DNA from: Apricaphanius iberus | Lineage: Eukaryota; Chordata; Actinopteri; Cyprinodontiformes; Aphaniidae | DNA length: 64,000 nucleotides | Direction of reading: 5' to 3' | NCBI GenBank assembly: GCA_028564705.1 | Contig: JAPXFQ010000189.1 | Location: 124,001-188,000 of the forward strand | Shown here: piece by piece, positions 53,101 to 61,311 of the stretch | How positions within the stretch are numbered: the first letter of the stretch is position 1 | How the letters are laid out: every line of letters starts with the position of its first letter | Program-made: the position numbers and the translations under genes | The notes under the pieces: model-generated | What the model saw: the letters and a program-made list of their open reading frames with translations, nothing else | Told to the model about the DNA's origin: nothing | Databases searched by the model: none

Positions 53101-56098
53101 AGTGTGCCACTGTGTATGAGAACATTGCTGATTAAATCTGCACCTATGCCAGTAAGTGTGGCACTGGTGATTTTGTAAGAAAAAAAAATCTAAACATTTG
53201 TTTCTTTCAAATGAATTTTATTTTATACTAAATAACTTGACTCAAATTAATAATTAGATTTTACAACATTTTCCCCAAACCAATTCACATTTTTATTTTT
53301 TTCATCCCTAACATCCAAACCTATTTTTGAGAGGGGAAAAAACGTGCCTTTCAACTCTGAATATGATGAGGTAAGTTTCCATAAAGATAAATATCTCAAA
53401 AGGAGACCAGGTTGAAAAAAAATGGAAAGAGAATTAATGTTGGACCTAAATCAGGATTCTTAAAGCAATTATGATTGGTTACTGGAGTTGTTACATAGAG
53501 GGCCATATTTAGAAGCATGTAGACCCCTGGGCTGCAGCCAGTTTTGATGCCCTGCCCACACTGACTCTTTCCCCCATGTAAATTGCAGTGCATTGATAGT
53601 TAGATAGGCCTCCGCATCAGCGGGCATTAACTGAAGCATGAACACTTTAAACGACTCCGTTATTCTCCAAATTGGCGAACCGCACAACCTGTCTTGAAAT
53701 GTCTTCATCCAAGAGAGAAACTGAACCAAAAACCAAGAATGTGTGAAGTATCCACCTAAATATTGTTGATGATCTGACCAGCCTGGGGTTTGGTCATCAT
53801 AATATTGTTGTACCTAATAATTTTACAATACCTGAACATTAGCTTATTTAATTAAATTCCAACTATTTAAAACACCTAATCTTAAATGGACCCATGGGTT
53901 TATATTTAAGAGTGACAGATATGTGCAATTTGTAATATAGACATATCCATTTCAATTCAAAAAGAACTGTACCGTCAGAATTGATCACTTATTTTTAATT
54001 TTAATTAAGATTTTGATGACTTTTAACCAACTTGGACTGATATCCTCTCTGACTCATTGGTTTGGCCTAAAATCTTGGAGCATGACTGCAGTTAGGAAAA
54101 CATCTTCCATCAGCCTTTAAAGCCTGAAACTACAGGCCAACAAATACAGAGGGTTAATAAAAGTATTGAGGTAATTTTCTGAATTGTTTCTCATCTTGAA
54201 ACTCCCCAAACTTGTAAGGAATTCTTTTAATGAGATGTGTGGATAAAACAAGGATTGATTCAGCAGTATACAGTCTTTTATTTCCATCACAGAGACTGAA
54301 AAATGGCTTTTGCCGGATAATTTAAATAGCAAATTTTTTTTTCCTCTGGACGATAAATGATAGGAAAAACACAGGCGATAGTGCAACAAGTCGAGTACTC
54401 TTCCGTTCTGGTGAAGGAATGTGACATGTTAATGAGTACTGCTGTCAGTCAGTTTTGAAACTCCTAAAATCAGATTCCTGTTGCGTTTTTTCCAGACCAT
54501 AATGAGGGATGGGAGAACTGTGGCCTTGGCTCTAAGATGTCAATATTTTCCACTGCAGCCCTTTCTCTATCCCTCTTGAGTATGTCAAACTGTTAAAGAA
54601 ACTTTTCTTCATGTTGAGTAGATACAACACCATAGACTTGCTTCATTTGTGGCTTCGTTTAAAGTTCTGACACAGATTTTCAATTGGCTTAAGGTGTAGA
54701 CTTTGACAAGGCCCTTTTAACAGATAGATGCGCTCCATTCCGTTCCATTGTTGCTCTGGCTATCATCTTTTATCACCTCCAACAGTTCTCCTTCAGGACG
54801 ATCCTGTATTTAGCTCTATCCATCTTCCCGTTCTCTAGCTACCTGCCTTGTCTCTGCTGAAGAAAAGCATTACCACAGCATGATTCAGACACTGCCTTGT
54901 TTCATCATAGGAGGTGGAGTAATCAGGGTGATGTGCAATTTTTGTATTTTTTTACAATTTGTATTTTTTATGTCAACAAGCCAAAATGTTCAATTGTGGT
55001 TCCATTTAACCAGGGGGGCTAATGTTGTTATAATGACATCAAAACACACAGAGGTGGAAACAATTTACCAATTTGGTGACTTCTAAGGGTAGTTGTGTGC
55101 ACTTGCTTTTATTCAGGGGTATTAAAGTCAAGGGGGTCGAATTAAACTACAACTTCAAAACAATCCTCTACTTTATGATACTCTCTTACCTAAAACTCAA
55201 ACCAAATAAACTGAAATGTGTTGAGATTACAAAAAAAGTAAAAAGGTTATTTTGCAACGAATTAACAGTCGGATGCAGAGACACATGGGAGGAAACATAA
55301 ATGTAAAACCAGACTTCCCCTAGCTTGACTTCAGCCGTATCTTCAGCATTTCCCCTCCACTCATCTCTTTATCTCTTCCACCACCTCCATCCAGACTGCC
55401 CCAAGGGTCCAGACATTTTGGTGGTGCTCCTGTCTGTAGCGGGAGCCATCTTATTCCTCGGCCTGGCCGCTCTGCTGATCTGGAAGCTCCTGGTTACCAT
55501 CCACGACAGGCGGGAGTTTGCCAGATTCGAAGAGGAGCGTGCTCGAGCTAAGTGGGACACGGTGGGTAAACCAAACAGGAAGTGGCACGTGCAGACAAGC
55601 AACTTTTGTGGATTGGTGCATCTGCAAAACACTGATGAGAATTTTTATAACTTTGCTGACTAAAACATCTAAAAGGCCACACACCCAGCCCATTGCCAGT
55701 TTTCTGAGGGTGTTTTTTTTTATAATTTAGTGTCATGCTGTTACTCCAAGCAGAACAAAAGGCAGCCAGCGGAAGGGCTGGGTTTAAATTAGCCAACACT
55801 AATCTGCCTGTACTAGTAATTGGCCTCTTTGTGGTCTCACTAATCTCCCAAGCCTCAATTTTCGGTGGATCACCAAGTCACTGAATAAAAGAAAGTAAAG
55901 CCTACACCATGCATTTAATTGTGTTTTAGGCATTTAAACATTTTTGTTTTAGATTTTCCTGGCTTTTCAAACCTGTCTCCTTCCTGGAAAACTCACATAA
56001 TATGGTCTTCATTTTTGTTTTATCTGCAGGGGCACAATCCTCTTTACAAAGGAGCAACCTCTACCTTCACAAACATCACGTACAGAGGAAAAGACTGA
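26038..56098 (+). CDS. itgb3: Integrin beta-3 subunit, complete gene of fifteen coding exons
   Basis: Type I membrane receptor subunit that pairs with alpha-IIb or alpha-V to bind fibrinogen, vitronectin and other RGD ligands. Fifteen exons join in frame with GT-AG borders to give 792 residues (human beta-3 is 788). Order: signal peptide 1-24 or so; PSI domain in exons 2-3; beta-I domain with MIDAS D146/S148/S150 (DLSYS), ADMIDAS D153/D154 and metal-site residues N242, D244, P246, E247; hybrid domain; four Cys-rich I-EGF modules (exons 10-11); beta-tail; transmembrane helix about 722-744; cytoplasmic HDRRE, NPLY (773-776) and NITY (785-788). Diagnostic beta-3 phrases are [16 protein letters not shown] and [15 protein letters not shown] cannot tell whether this is the a or b teleost paralogue. 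Confidence 0.97.
26330..26631. repeat. hAT-type non-autonomous element copy (itgb3 intron 1)
   Basis: Starts GGGATACACCAATACCGATA, ends ATATCGGTT...ATCCCTA. The interior is shared with the copy at 1574 (AATTCACTATTATTTGTTGT, TTCCAATTCATTGCATTTTT). Confidence 0.7.
27130..27815 (+). mobile_element. Internally deleted Tc1-like transposon (itgb3 intron 1)
   Basis: The left part carries CACAAATTTCTGGGGTTTTA. The middle reads CTCTGGAGGAGTTGCATAGA, TGGCCTTTATGGAAGACTGG and GCAAACATGTGGAAGAAGGT, the N-terminal transposase region. The right side has AGTTTGTGGTTGTAACC. The central catalytic part is missing. It ends 140 bases before exon 2. Confidence 0.65.
27955..28040 (+). CDS. itgb3: itgb3 coding exon 2 (PSI domain)
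   Basis: Reads [18 protein letters not shown], then [10 protein letters not shown], the Cys-rich PSI knot. Acceptor TTCAG, donor GTGCGT. The exon is 86 bases and too short to stand out as a long ORF. Confidence 0.93.
28502..28706 (+). CDS. itgb3: itgb3 coding exon 3 (PSI and hybrid domain start)
   Basis: [14 protein letters not shown], then [13 protein letters not shown] and [13 protein letters not shown], close to human beta-3 ENLL and VLEDRPLSDKG. Acceptor ATCAG, donor GTGGGT. Confidence 0.95.
28785..29037 (+). CDS. itgb3: itgb3 coding exon 4 (beta-I domain with MIDAS)
   Basis: [20 protein letters not shown] holds the MIDAS DxSx[17 protein letters not shown] follows. Intron 3 upstream is only 78 bases. 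The exon ends NPCY plus two bases; donor GTATAT. A (TTTC)n tract starts 29 bases downstream. Confidence 0.96.
29066..29151. repeat. (TTTC)n microsatellite beside the exon 4 donor
   Basis: About 21 TTTC units beginning 29 bases after the last base of itgb3 exon 4. It gives a spurious Lys/Glu/Arg-rich reading frame on the minus strand. Confidence 0.97.
29237..29534. repeat. hAT-type MITE with TAGGGATG inverted ends (itgb3 intron 4)
   Basis: The left end TAGGGATGCAACGATACC mirrors the right end CATCCCTA, and GATAC-rich blocks lie at both sides. The interior GCAATGAATTGGAAGACAGG is inverted relative to the copies at 1574 and 26330. Confidence 0.8.
29755..29915 (-). repeat. SINE-family fragment (itgb3 intron 4)
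   Basis: Shares CTGCTTCTCCTTG, GGTTTTTGGATTGTGGGAGG and CTCCATGCAAAAAGACCCC with the reverse-oriented relatives at 4770 and 52440. Diverged; no tail seen. Confidence 0.5.
30890..31860 (-). mobile_element. Decayed DNA-transposon relic, possibly mariner-type (itgb3 intron 4)
   Basis: A minus-strand 189-codon frame (30891-31460) contains [14 protein letters not shown], resembling the QDNAP-H block before the last catalytic acidic residue of Tc1/mariner transposases. The rest does not align clearly in my reading. Lower-copy fish repeat is the alternative. Confidence 0.4.
32289..32422. repeat. Second copy of the 12293 palindromic MITE (itgb3 intron 4)
   Basis: Starts TACACGGTGAAATG and ends TTTTTTTACAGTGTA, with GTTGAGTTTACTT, ACAAGTCAAC and TTTTTTGAGTATTTTGA inside. 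It is shorter than the copy at 12293 because one arm is reduced. Confidence 0.7.
33505..33675 (+). repeat. tRNA-derived SINE fragment (itgb3 intron 4)
   Basis: GTTGGTAGAGCTATGAGCTG resembles a tRNA D-arm (A box), GTCCTGGGTTCTGTTTCTGG a degraded B box, and CAGCATGTCTTCCCCCTTTT the common tail region of this fish family. Not a functional tRNA. Confidence 0.5.
34553..34715 (+). CDS. itgb3: itgb3 coding exon 5 (specificity loop, beta-I)
   Basis: Starts in the specificity-determining loop CYSINTTC, then [16 protein letters not shown], and [12 protein letters not shown] with metal-coordinating residues. Acceptor GACAG, donor GTGGAG. Intron 4 upstream is 5.5 kb and repeat-rich. Confidence 0.95.
34947..35108 (+). 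CDS. itgb3: itgb3 coding exon 6 (beta-I)
   Basis: [20 protein letters not shown], then [19 protein letters not shown] and MYSMSTTM. Exactly 54 codons; acceptor ATAG, donor GTGAAT. Confidence 0.94.
35208..35303 (+). CDS. itgb3: itgb3 coding exon 7 (beta-I)
   Basis: [20 protein letters not shown], then [12 protein letters not shown]. Exactly 32 codons; acceptor TCCAG, donor GTCAGT. Confidence 0.95.
35581..35758. repeat. Full palindromic MITE with about 67-bp inverted ends (itgb3 intron 7)
   Basis: The left arm includes GGTCCTTGAGATCTACTATC and ACACCCCTGCTCCAA. The right arm mirrors it with TTGGAGCATGGATGC and GGTAGATCTCAAGGAAC. 178 bases, no ORF. Confidence 0.8.
36210..36396. repeat. Related palindromic MITE (itgb3 intron 7)
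   Basis: TCCTGGTCCTCAGGACCCAC, with CTGTCCTGCATGTTTTTGG near the left, and mirrored GGCAGTGGGCCCCAAGAACC at the right. More diverged than the copy at 35581. Confidence 0.6.
36634..38619 (-). mobile_element. Retroposed insert of about 1.94 kb with long target-site duplication and T-run (itgb3 intron 7)
   Basis: A direct repeat starting AAGGAAACACAAAGTAACTA lies at 36634-36657 and again at 38596-38619; it spans 20-24 bp because the last Ts merge with the tail. Immediately inside the left copy is a 23-base T run (36654-36676), so the insert is a minus-strand retrotransposed copy with a poly(A) tail. It has AATAAAG near 36812 and a strongly GC-rich core (about 37230-38560), G-rich on the sense strand. 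It has no recognised RT or other protein. It could be a 5'-truncated L1-like 3' region or a retrocopied non-coding RNA. It lies antisense to itgb3. Confidence 0.85.
39674..39763 (+). CDS. itgb3: itgb3 coding exon 8 (beta-I end)
   Basis: [20 protein letters not shown], then [10 protein letters not shown]. Exactly 30 codons; acceptor TACAG, donor GTGAGT. It follows the 4.4-kb intron 7 that carries the retroposed insert. Confidence 0.95.
40197..40331 (+). CDS. itgb3: itgb3 coding exon 9 (hybrid domain)
   Basis: [20 protein letters not shown], then [17 protein letters not shown]. Exactly 45 codons; acceptor GCCAG, donor GTTAGT. Confidence 0.95.
40820..42420 (-). mobile_element. Decayed non-LTR retrotransposon with RT, CCHC knuckle and probable restriction-like endonuclease (itgb3 intron 9)
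   Basis: On the minus strand, in order: RT catalytic box [12 protein letters not shown] (YMDD at 42307-42318); [20 protein letters not shown] with a GRKWKASAA segment (42015-41590); a zinc knuckle CPLC-x7-H-x4-C at 41393-41443; then [20 protein letters not shown] near 41103 and [20 protein letters not shown] (41052 down). The PD and TVPWE segments match the layout of restriction-like endonuclease domains in RLE-type elements. Several frameshifts break it. Its clade was not resolved. It is antisense to itgb3. Confidence 0.8.
43270..43705 (+). CDS. itgb3: itgb3 coding exon 10 (hybrid, I-EGF 1-2)
   Basis: 436 bases: [20 protein letters not shown], then [13 protein letters not shown] and [23 protein letters not shown]. 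Cys spacing follows integrin EGF modules. Acceptor TCCAG, donor GTAAGC. Confidence 0.96.
44310..44700 (-). repeat. SINE-family repeat fragments (itgb3 intron 10)
   Basis: Contains ATTCCTGCTTGTTAGTGCAG and GAACATGCAAACTCTACGCA, reverse-oriented relatives of the SINE at 52616. A separate piece reads TGCCCTGTGATGGACTGTCG and ACCTGTCCAGGGTGTACC. Confidence 0.55.
45520..46760 (-). repeat. Possible decayed DNA-transposon sequence (itgb3 intron 10)
   Basis: Phrases such as TTATTGTCCTGCTGCATAAC and GTCTCATCAGACCATAACAC match reverse-oriented Tc1-like repeat text common in fish. Boundaries are not visible and no transposase motif is readable. Confidence 0.35.
48522..48744 (+). CDS. itgb3: itgb3 coding exon 11 (I-EGF 3-4)
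   Basis: [20 protein letters not shown], then RTDTCMSN and [14 protein letters not shown], ending [12 protein letters not shown]. Acceptor TTCAG; the donor is GTGAGC after a split Lys codon. Confidence 0.95.
48855..48955 (+). CDS. itgb3: itgb3 coding exon 12 (beta-tail)
   Basis: [19 protein letters not shown], then [14 protein letters not shown]. Intron 11 upstream is 110 bases. Acceptor CACAG, donor GTAAGA. Confidence 0.94.
49373..49492 (+). CDS. itgb3: itgb3 coding exon 13 (beta-tail)
   Basis: [20 protein letters not shown], then [12 protein letters not shown], very close to human beta-3. Acceptor CACAG, donor GTAAGC. Confidence 0.95.
52440..53120 (-). repeat. Older SINE-family repeat interrupted by a younger SINE
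   Basis: The left part 52440-52615 (CTGCTTCTCCTTGCAGGACT, CACACACACACACC) and right part from 52994 (GTTTTTTGGAGTGTGGGAGG, AAGCAACAGCATTACC) are two halves of one reverse-oriented repeat, separated by the insertion at 52616-52993. Confidence 0.7.
52616..52993 (+). mobile_element. tRNA-derived SINE with 13-bp target-site duplication (itgb3 intron 13)
   Basis: The head has a pol III A box TGGCGCAGTGG at 52626-52636 and a B box GGTTCGTATCC at 52670-52680. The body has GTACTCCGGCTTCCTCCCAC and the 3' end is (GATG)n. The direct repeat AGTAAACCTAACA flanks it exactly at 52603-52615 and 52994-53006. The perfect duplication implies a fairly recent insertion. Confidence 0.92.
54640..55260 (-). mobile_element. 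Tc1-like transposon relic (itgb3 intron 13)
   Basis: CCTTCAGGACGATCCTGTAT, GCTCTATCCATCTTCCCGTT, CTGCTGAAGAAAAGCATTAC and CACAGCATGATTCAGACACT are reverse-complement Tc1 transposase text. The right side has CAGGGGGGCTAATG and TAAAGTCAAGGGGGTCGAAT, typical of a Tc1-like end. Confidence 0.6.
55395..55561 (+). CDS. itgb3: itgb3 coding exon 14 (transmembrane and proximal tail)
   Basis: [20 protein letters not shown] begins the membrane helix, then [20 protein letters not shown] and AKWDT. D752 is the membrane-proximal Asp expected to pair with the alpha-subunit Arg. Acceptor TCCAG, donor GTGGGT. Confidence 0.97.
56030..56098 (+). CDS. itgb3: itgb3 coding exon 15 (distal cytoplasmic tail and stop)
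   Basis: [20 protein letters not shown], then KD and TGA. NPLY is the talin/PTB-binding turn and NITY the kindlin site. The terminal residues differ from the human RGT end. Confidence 0.96.
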   Translation, partial: GHNPLYKGATSTFTNITYRGKD

Positions 56099-56332
56099 TG
56101 CTACTGAAAGACAAATGGAGAGCAGGATATGAAATACTGGACTTTTAAGATCGTTTGGGAGAAAGCAGCGAGTCATGTGCAGCCTTCTACTGTCGCAAAA
56201 CAAAAACGTGTCTGTAAATATGTAGAAATTATCCTGAGGAAGTATTTTTATCAGGGTCAGACATTCATATCACTGTGATGAAAATAGTTATGTTGTATGA
56301 TTTACTGAGGTTAATTTTGTTGTTCAGGCGAG

Positions 56333-56338
56333 AATAAA
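56333..56338 (+). terminator. itgb3: itgb3 polyadenylation signal AATAAA
   Basis: Canonical hexamer 235 bases past the stop, followed by GT-rich sequence (ATATGTGATGTGTCTTG). A short 3' UTR is implied. Confidence 0.7.
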
Positions 56339-56437
56339 GACTTATTGACCCCCCTTCATATGTGATGTGTCTTGCCAGTATGTTTTCATATATATTTTCT
56401 ACAAACGTAGAGTTTATAAGGCATATATTGCCTTTCA

Positions 56438-56440
<3 letters not shown>

Positions 56441-56478
<38 letters not shown>
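56441..56478. repeat. (AT)n microsatellite
   Basis: 19 perfect AT units about 100 bases past the itgb3 polyadenylation signal. Confidence 0.97.
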
Positions 56479-56481
<3 letters not shown>

Positions 56482-59049
56482 GAAAAATATAAAACAAGCA
56501 TGAAGGGAAAAAAGAGAATGCACAGGGAATCAGGAGAAATGTTGCCCGAGCAGCAGCTGGGAGATCTATCAATCCAGCACACTTCACAGGGACTTGAAGC
56601 ACTCTGTGTTGAACAAACACATTGTTCAAAATTTTGAAATTATGGATGTGTTTAGATCCTTTTTGCTTCAGTTCTGACCTGCATTGTTACTCCGATTGGC
56701 ACAGGCGTGCATCAGTGTTTCAATTTTCCTAGCTACGCTGTAACAAGAATAGGCTGCATAGGAAAGTTATGCCGTTGTTGGGAACAACATAGTAGCAGTA
56801 AATGGAAGCAGCTGGAAGTCTCACTTTTTTTTTACACCAAGTCAGAACCTCTTTTACTTCAAATTATTTAATTGTTCTACTGTGTTTAATCATTGTTTCA
56901 AGGATACAGACTGCTATGATTTCAGAAGATATACTAAGGTGGCAGAGACTTTCTTATTTTAGAGTTGTGGCTCCAAATTGTCTCTGTGTTTTCAAAAACA
57001 CTGGAAAAGCAGATTATTGATCTTTTTTCTACACTTTTAGGATTCTCCTGCTATTGGGCTTTAAAATTTTATTATTTTTGATTATAAAAAAAAGAAGAAT
57101 ATTTTGGGGGACTTAGATTTTAATCCAAATGAGATTCAGAGTCGGATTTTCAAGGAAATTATCTGCAAGACAACACCACTAAAAGTTAAAAAAGACAAAA
57201 TATAAACTAGTTTAAAGAATTTCACATTAAAGCACCAGAAGAACCATAACCATAACTTTGTATGTTTCTTCAATATTAGTGTTGAACCTCCTTTGTTCCT
57301 TAGTAGTTACCCCTTTATTATTAGTTTTTAATTAAATATTTAAATCCTCCTTTACCACAGACAGTTTTGGCAAATGATGAGTACTAACAATCCATCAAAG
57401 TAAAATACAAATAAAAAAAATGTTTTTTTACATGAATAAAAAGCTGTAGTACAGTGGTGAAAAATTCCAACAATTTTAAAATTCAAATCTTCCTGGTAAA
57501 TGATGAATTGCTTCCTTCTATCCAGGCTCCATTTTCTAGATGTCCAATCTTTTTTTCTCAATCCGTTTTTACCCTGGTAAATGCAGTGGGGTGCAATGAA
57601 AATGGAAAGCCTTCGGTTAAAGATTCTAATAGAAGAACAGCATCTTAATTGAAGATATATTTGCATGTAATTTCCTTAATCATCAAGCATTGATTTAAAA
57701 AATGGCCTTTCCAAGCTTTTGTTCTCACTCTAAAAGAGAAATATCTTTCTAATGTTTTAAAAAAAGTATTTTATGTAACAACGTGATACATAAAAGTATT
57801 TCTAAGCTCATATCGGTTTTATCAATTTAGCATTTAATGTAACAGTTTGACAAGCATCATCTGACTGCATCTTTGATTTTGAAAGGCATGTCACTTTAGT
57901 TTAATCAAAATTGAGCATGAGATTTTCTTTTCTGAACAACATAAAAGGATATTCTGTGGCACTTGCTAAAGATGAAGTAGAACAAGGTAGCTTATATCTT
58001 GGTAAAAGTTTGTGGGTTTTTTTTCTTACAAACCTACAGGTCTTTTTTGCTAATTTTTCGGAAAATTTTCTGCAAGAATAATATCTACTGTAAATATGGA
58101 TATGACTAAAAAAAAGCTAACTAAAGGGAAGGACATTGTGGTAGAAAATAGGCTTAAATTCCTGATCACAACACTGGGATTTCCTGTCGGGGAATTCAGT
58201 GGAAATGTGGCGAGGAAGACTTTTTTTCATTTGAGTTGCTGCCAGGTAATAAATGTTTTTTGGAATAAGAATTCGAAAGAAAAGGTATCTTTTGTGATAA
58301 GCTTTTGTAATCATACATGTAATCACAGATGTAAGAATCAGATTTTTTTTTAGAAATCAAATTATCTAATAATTAACTTTAGAACCAAATTCTTAAACTA
58401 TATTTCCCTCTTTAAAGATGCAATACAATGATTCCGTGAAAAAAACGGGAGTAGTTCGTGTTGCATAAGTAATTTATCATAAATCGTCAATAGGTTTCAT
58501 TTCTGAAATAGGATGCATGTCAGTTCACTTAATAAGATGTTTAGGTTAAATAAATGTTAATCTGAGTTGCTAATTAATTAACAATACAGCAGAAATAGGT
58601 CTTTTGAAATGTAGATATTTTTACAGAACAAACAATAATAAAATGACTTTTTCAAATTATATCAGCATTGGTGTTTAGTTAATTGGAAATAATGATCAAA
58701 ACGGGAACCGAGACGATTTTCTAATTCGTTTAATTGGCTTCAGAAGATGCTCTAATCATTATCATTCCCTTTGTTCCGCATTTGAAAAGTTGCTGTTCTG
58801 TGTGCTATCCTGCTAGCAAACAGCGACCTCTAGTGGGACATATTGAGTACAACTTCAGAACGAAAGAGCAAGTGGATCATGCCTCATTACAACTTCAAAT
58901 GTATAAAATCTGCTTATATAAAAGTTTTCTCAGTGTCACAAATACCGTTGCGAGTTGTAGTAGATCAATACATCACATTTATATGACAACTCAGTAGGGT
59001 TGACTTTTCTTCACAACTTCTGCAGTTCTTTTGGCATGCTGAAAATCTA

Positions 59050-59960
59050 CAATTCCTCAGCAATCCCTCAAACTGGGAAAGCATGTAGCGACAGTGCAGA
59101 GGAAAAACTCCGCTTTAACAGGAAGAAACCTCCAGCAGAACCTGGCTCAGTACAAGCGGTCATCTGCCACGACTGTCTGGGGGTCTGAGAAGACCGAGAC
59201 AAGACAGCATGGAGGATGCTCGGTCACTTCGAGCATCATCTGGATGTTCCCCATCCAGCAGGGGACTTTATAGTTGAGCAGGGTACCAGACCATGTGGAG
59301 CTTCTATGGGAAGAAAACACTGAGAGAAAACTGGGTTAACAATCGCAATAGCAGATGAAAAAATATATCTGAAGAGTAGTAGAAGAGAAAACTGGAAGAT
59401 TGAGGAAAATTTATCAGTCCGTCCTCCAAAAGTCTAAGCCTATAGAAGCATAACTACAAAAATAGCTCAGGATAACCTAAGCCACTAACTATAAGCTTTA
59501 TCAAAAAGGAAGGTTTTAAGCCTAGTCTTGAAAATAAACAGAGTATCTGCCTCACTGACTAAAACTGGAAGCCTGTTCCACAGGAGAGGAGCCTGATAAC
59601 TAAAAGATCTGCCTCCCATTCTACTTTTTGAAATCCTAGGAACTACCAGTAGACCTGCCGTCTGAGAGCGAAGTGCTCTGTTAGTGAACATATGGAACAA
59701 TCAGATCCCTGATGTACGATGGAGCTTGATTATTAAGGGCTTTATAAGTAAGGAGGAGGATCTTAAACTCTATTCTGAATTTAACAGGGAGCCAATGGAG
59801 AGAAGCCAAAACAGGAGAAATGTGATCTCTCTTTTTGATATTCATCTAAACTCTTGCTGCAGCATTTTGGATCAGCTGATCCAAATTTTAATTGCTTTTA
59901 ATTGCATTTTGTGGACGTCCTGATAATAAGGAATTACAGTAGTCCACCATTAAACTGAGA
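59050..59960 (-). repeat. LINE-derived interspersed repeat
   Basis: Minus-strand translation 59700-59485 reads ALRSQTAGLLVVPRISKSRM, then FSYQAPLLWNRLPV and IFKTRLKTFLFDKAYS, the tail common in fish LINE ORFs. Flanking AGGAAGAAACCTCCAGCAGA and CAGGGAGCCAATGGAGAGAA blocks belong to the same widespread repeat. No RT domain. Confidence 0.7.
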
Positions 59961-60217
59961 CATCCCAAGGGGGTCCTCACACAGTTTTGTCTGTGCTGAG
60001 GTTACCAAAAACATGTTTGTAAATATTACATTTACACAAACCAAAAGGCTAAAAGAAAATTGTCTATACAGCCCACAGTATAAAACAGGAAAAATAAGAA
60101 CAAAATCTTGACAAGGAATTTTTAATTTTTGCAAATAGAAGTTTATAATTATCCCTTTTAATGCCGGTAGACATTGTGTTTGGGGGAGGTTGGCTTGTCT
60201 TGTACACAGTCAAGCGG

Positions 60218-60252
60218 GTCCTTAGGCGACTGTGGCTCAGTCGCCTAAGGAC
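60218..60252. repeat. Perfect 14-bp inverted repeat (hairpin) beside an (AT)n tract
   Basis: The arms GTCCTTAGGCGACT and AGTCGCCTAAGGAC are fully complementary around the 7-base loop GTGGCTC. The (AT)n tract starts directly after. TGGCTCAGTCG in the loop region resembles a tRNA A box, so a SINE scrap is one explanation. Confidence 0.9.
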
Positions 60253-60284
60253 TATATATATATATATATATATATATTATGTGG

Positions 60285-60460
60285 GTTTGAAAGCTGCACA
60301 TCATCCTCAACACAACATACCCACACTGGAGCATGGCAGTGGCAGCATCATGTTGAGGGGACACCTTTTTTTAGCAAAGTGAACTGATGATTGTAACTGT
60401 ACCAAAAAAGTGTGGAATAGTTCAAAGTGCATAAATACTTTAGCAAGACAAAGCTGTAAA
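60285..60460 (+). repeat. Tc1-like scrap upstream of tlk2
   Basis: Reads CCCACACTGGAGCATGGCAG then TGGCAGCATCATGTTGAGGG, giving a GSGSIML-like peptide as in Tc1 transposase. Short and broken. Confidence 0.5.
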
Positions 60461-60979
60461 AAACTGTAATGATACAATTTCTTATTTTGGGCGAAAATCA
60501 GTTCTCCAAAAAAAGGGAAAGATTACCTTAAGTGTTTATATTCGAAATCTACTCTATAATGTTTGTCATGTTACAATAAAGCAGGGCAAAACAATACATT
60601 TGCAAAAATAAAATAAAAATGAAACAAAATAGTTCAGAAAATATGTTCTGCAAAAGCGACCAAAGGGAGATTTGATGCAACCCAATTTAAGAGATTGCTC
60701 TCACATACCCCCTGGGTGTCTGGGTCCTTGTAAATGTTTCCCATCCAGCCAGTTTCAGCCTTGATCACAGTGTGCATTGTAAAACGGGGTGGAGGTTATA
60801 CATCGAACCAGCGCTGGGCTTGGGAGACATCAGTGTCAGATTCCTGTTGAGCTCCTGTGCGGCCTTGGTGATACTGGAGGTTGTGATCTTTTGTCATTTG
60901 GAAGAAACGATGGACTTAAACACACAGAATTCAGCCGATTTAGATGTTCGGTGATGCCAAAAGATTAGACAAAGGGAGG

Positions 60980-61311
60980 CAGAAATGTGACAACAGTTGG
61001 TTTAGGGGATACAGAGCACTGACAGCTCCCGGATTGCCCAGACTCAAACGAGGAAAATCCGAGGATCGCGGCCTTCCGTCCGGATGACACCGGTAGGAGC
61101 GAGCCGCACCGCTTTGTGTAGCTAGCAGTAGCTAAGCTAACATATGTCTCCCTAAAATTGACTTCATGTTAAATGAATATCTCCGTTCAGACAGAGTTAT
61201 TTCGGTTGCTTGGACCGAGGAGCTGTTGATGAGTTTGCTGTCTCCGAAATGGACGGACAACATCTCTTATAGGACCGTGTCTGGCTGTGAAAACTGCTAA
61301 AGGTTTTCCAG
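60980..61311 (+). promoter_or_regulatory. tlk2: Probable tlk2 promoter and non-coding first exon
   Basis: A local CpG-containing patch (GAGGATCGCGGCC, GTCCGGATGACACCGG, GCGAGCCGCACCG) stands out from the AT-rich flanks. Two plausible donors follow: CCG before GTAGGA at 61093, and a strong CAG before GTGAGA at 61312. Which is used cannot be told from sequence. Confidence 0.5.

Larger units (their letters stand above)
49493..55394 (+). other. itgb3: itgb3 intron 13
   Basis: 5.9-kb intron, the longest of the gene. 49550-52430 is AT-rich with nothing recognised. 52440-53120 holds an older repeat split by a young SINE. 54640-55260 holds a Tc1-like relic. Confidence 0.85.
56360..60960. other. Intergenic region itgb3 to tlk2
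   Basis: AT-rich. Contains an (AT)n tract at 56441-56478, a LINE-derived repeat at 59050-59960, a strong hairpin at 60218-60252 with an adjacent (AT)n tract, and a Tc1-like scrap at 60285-60460. Nothing recognised between 56640 and 59040. Confidence 0.7.
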
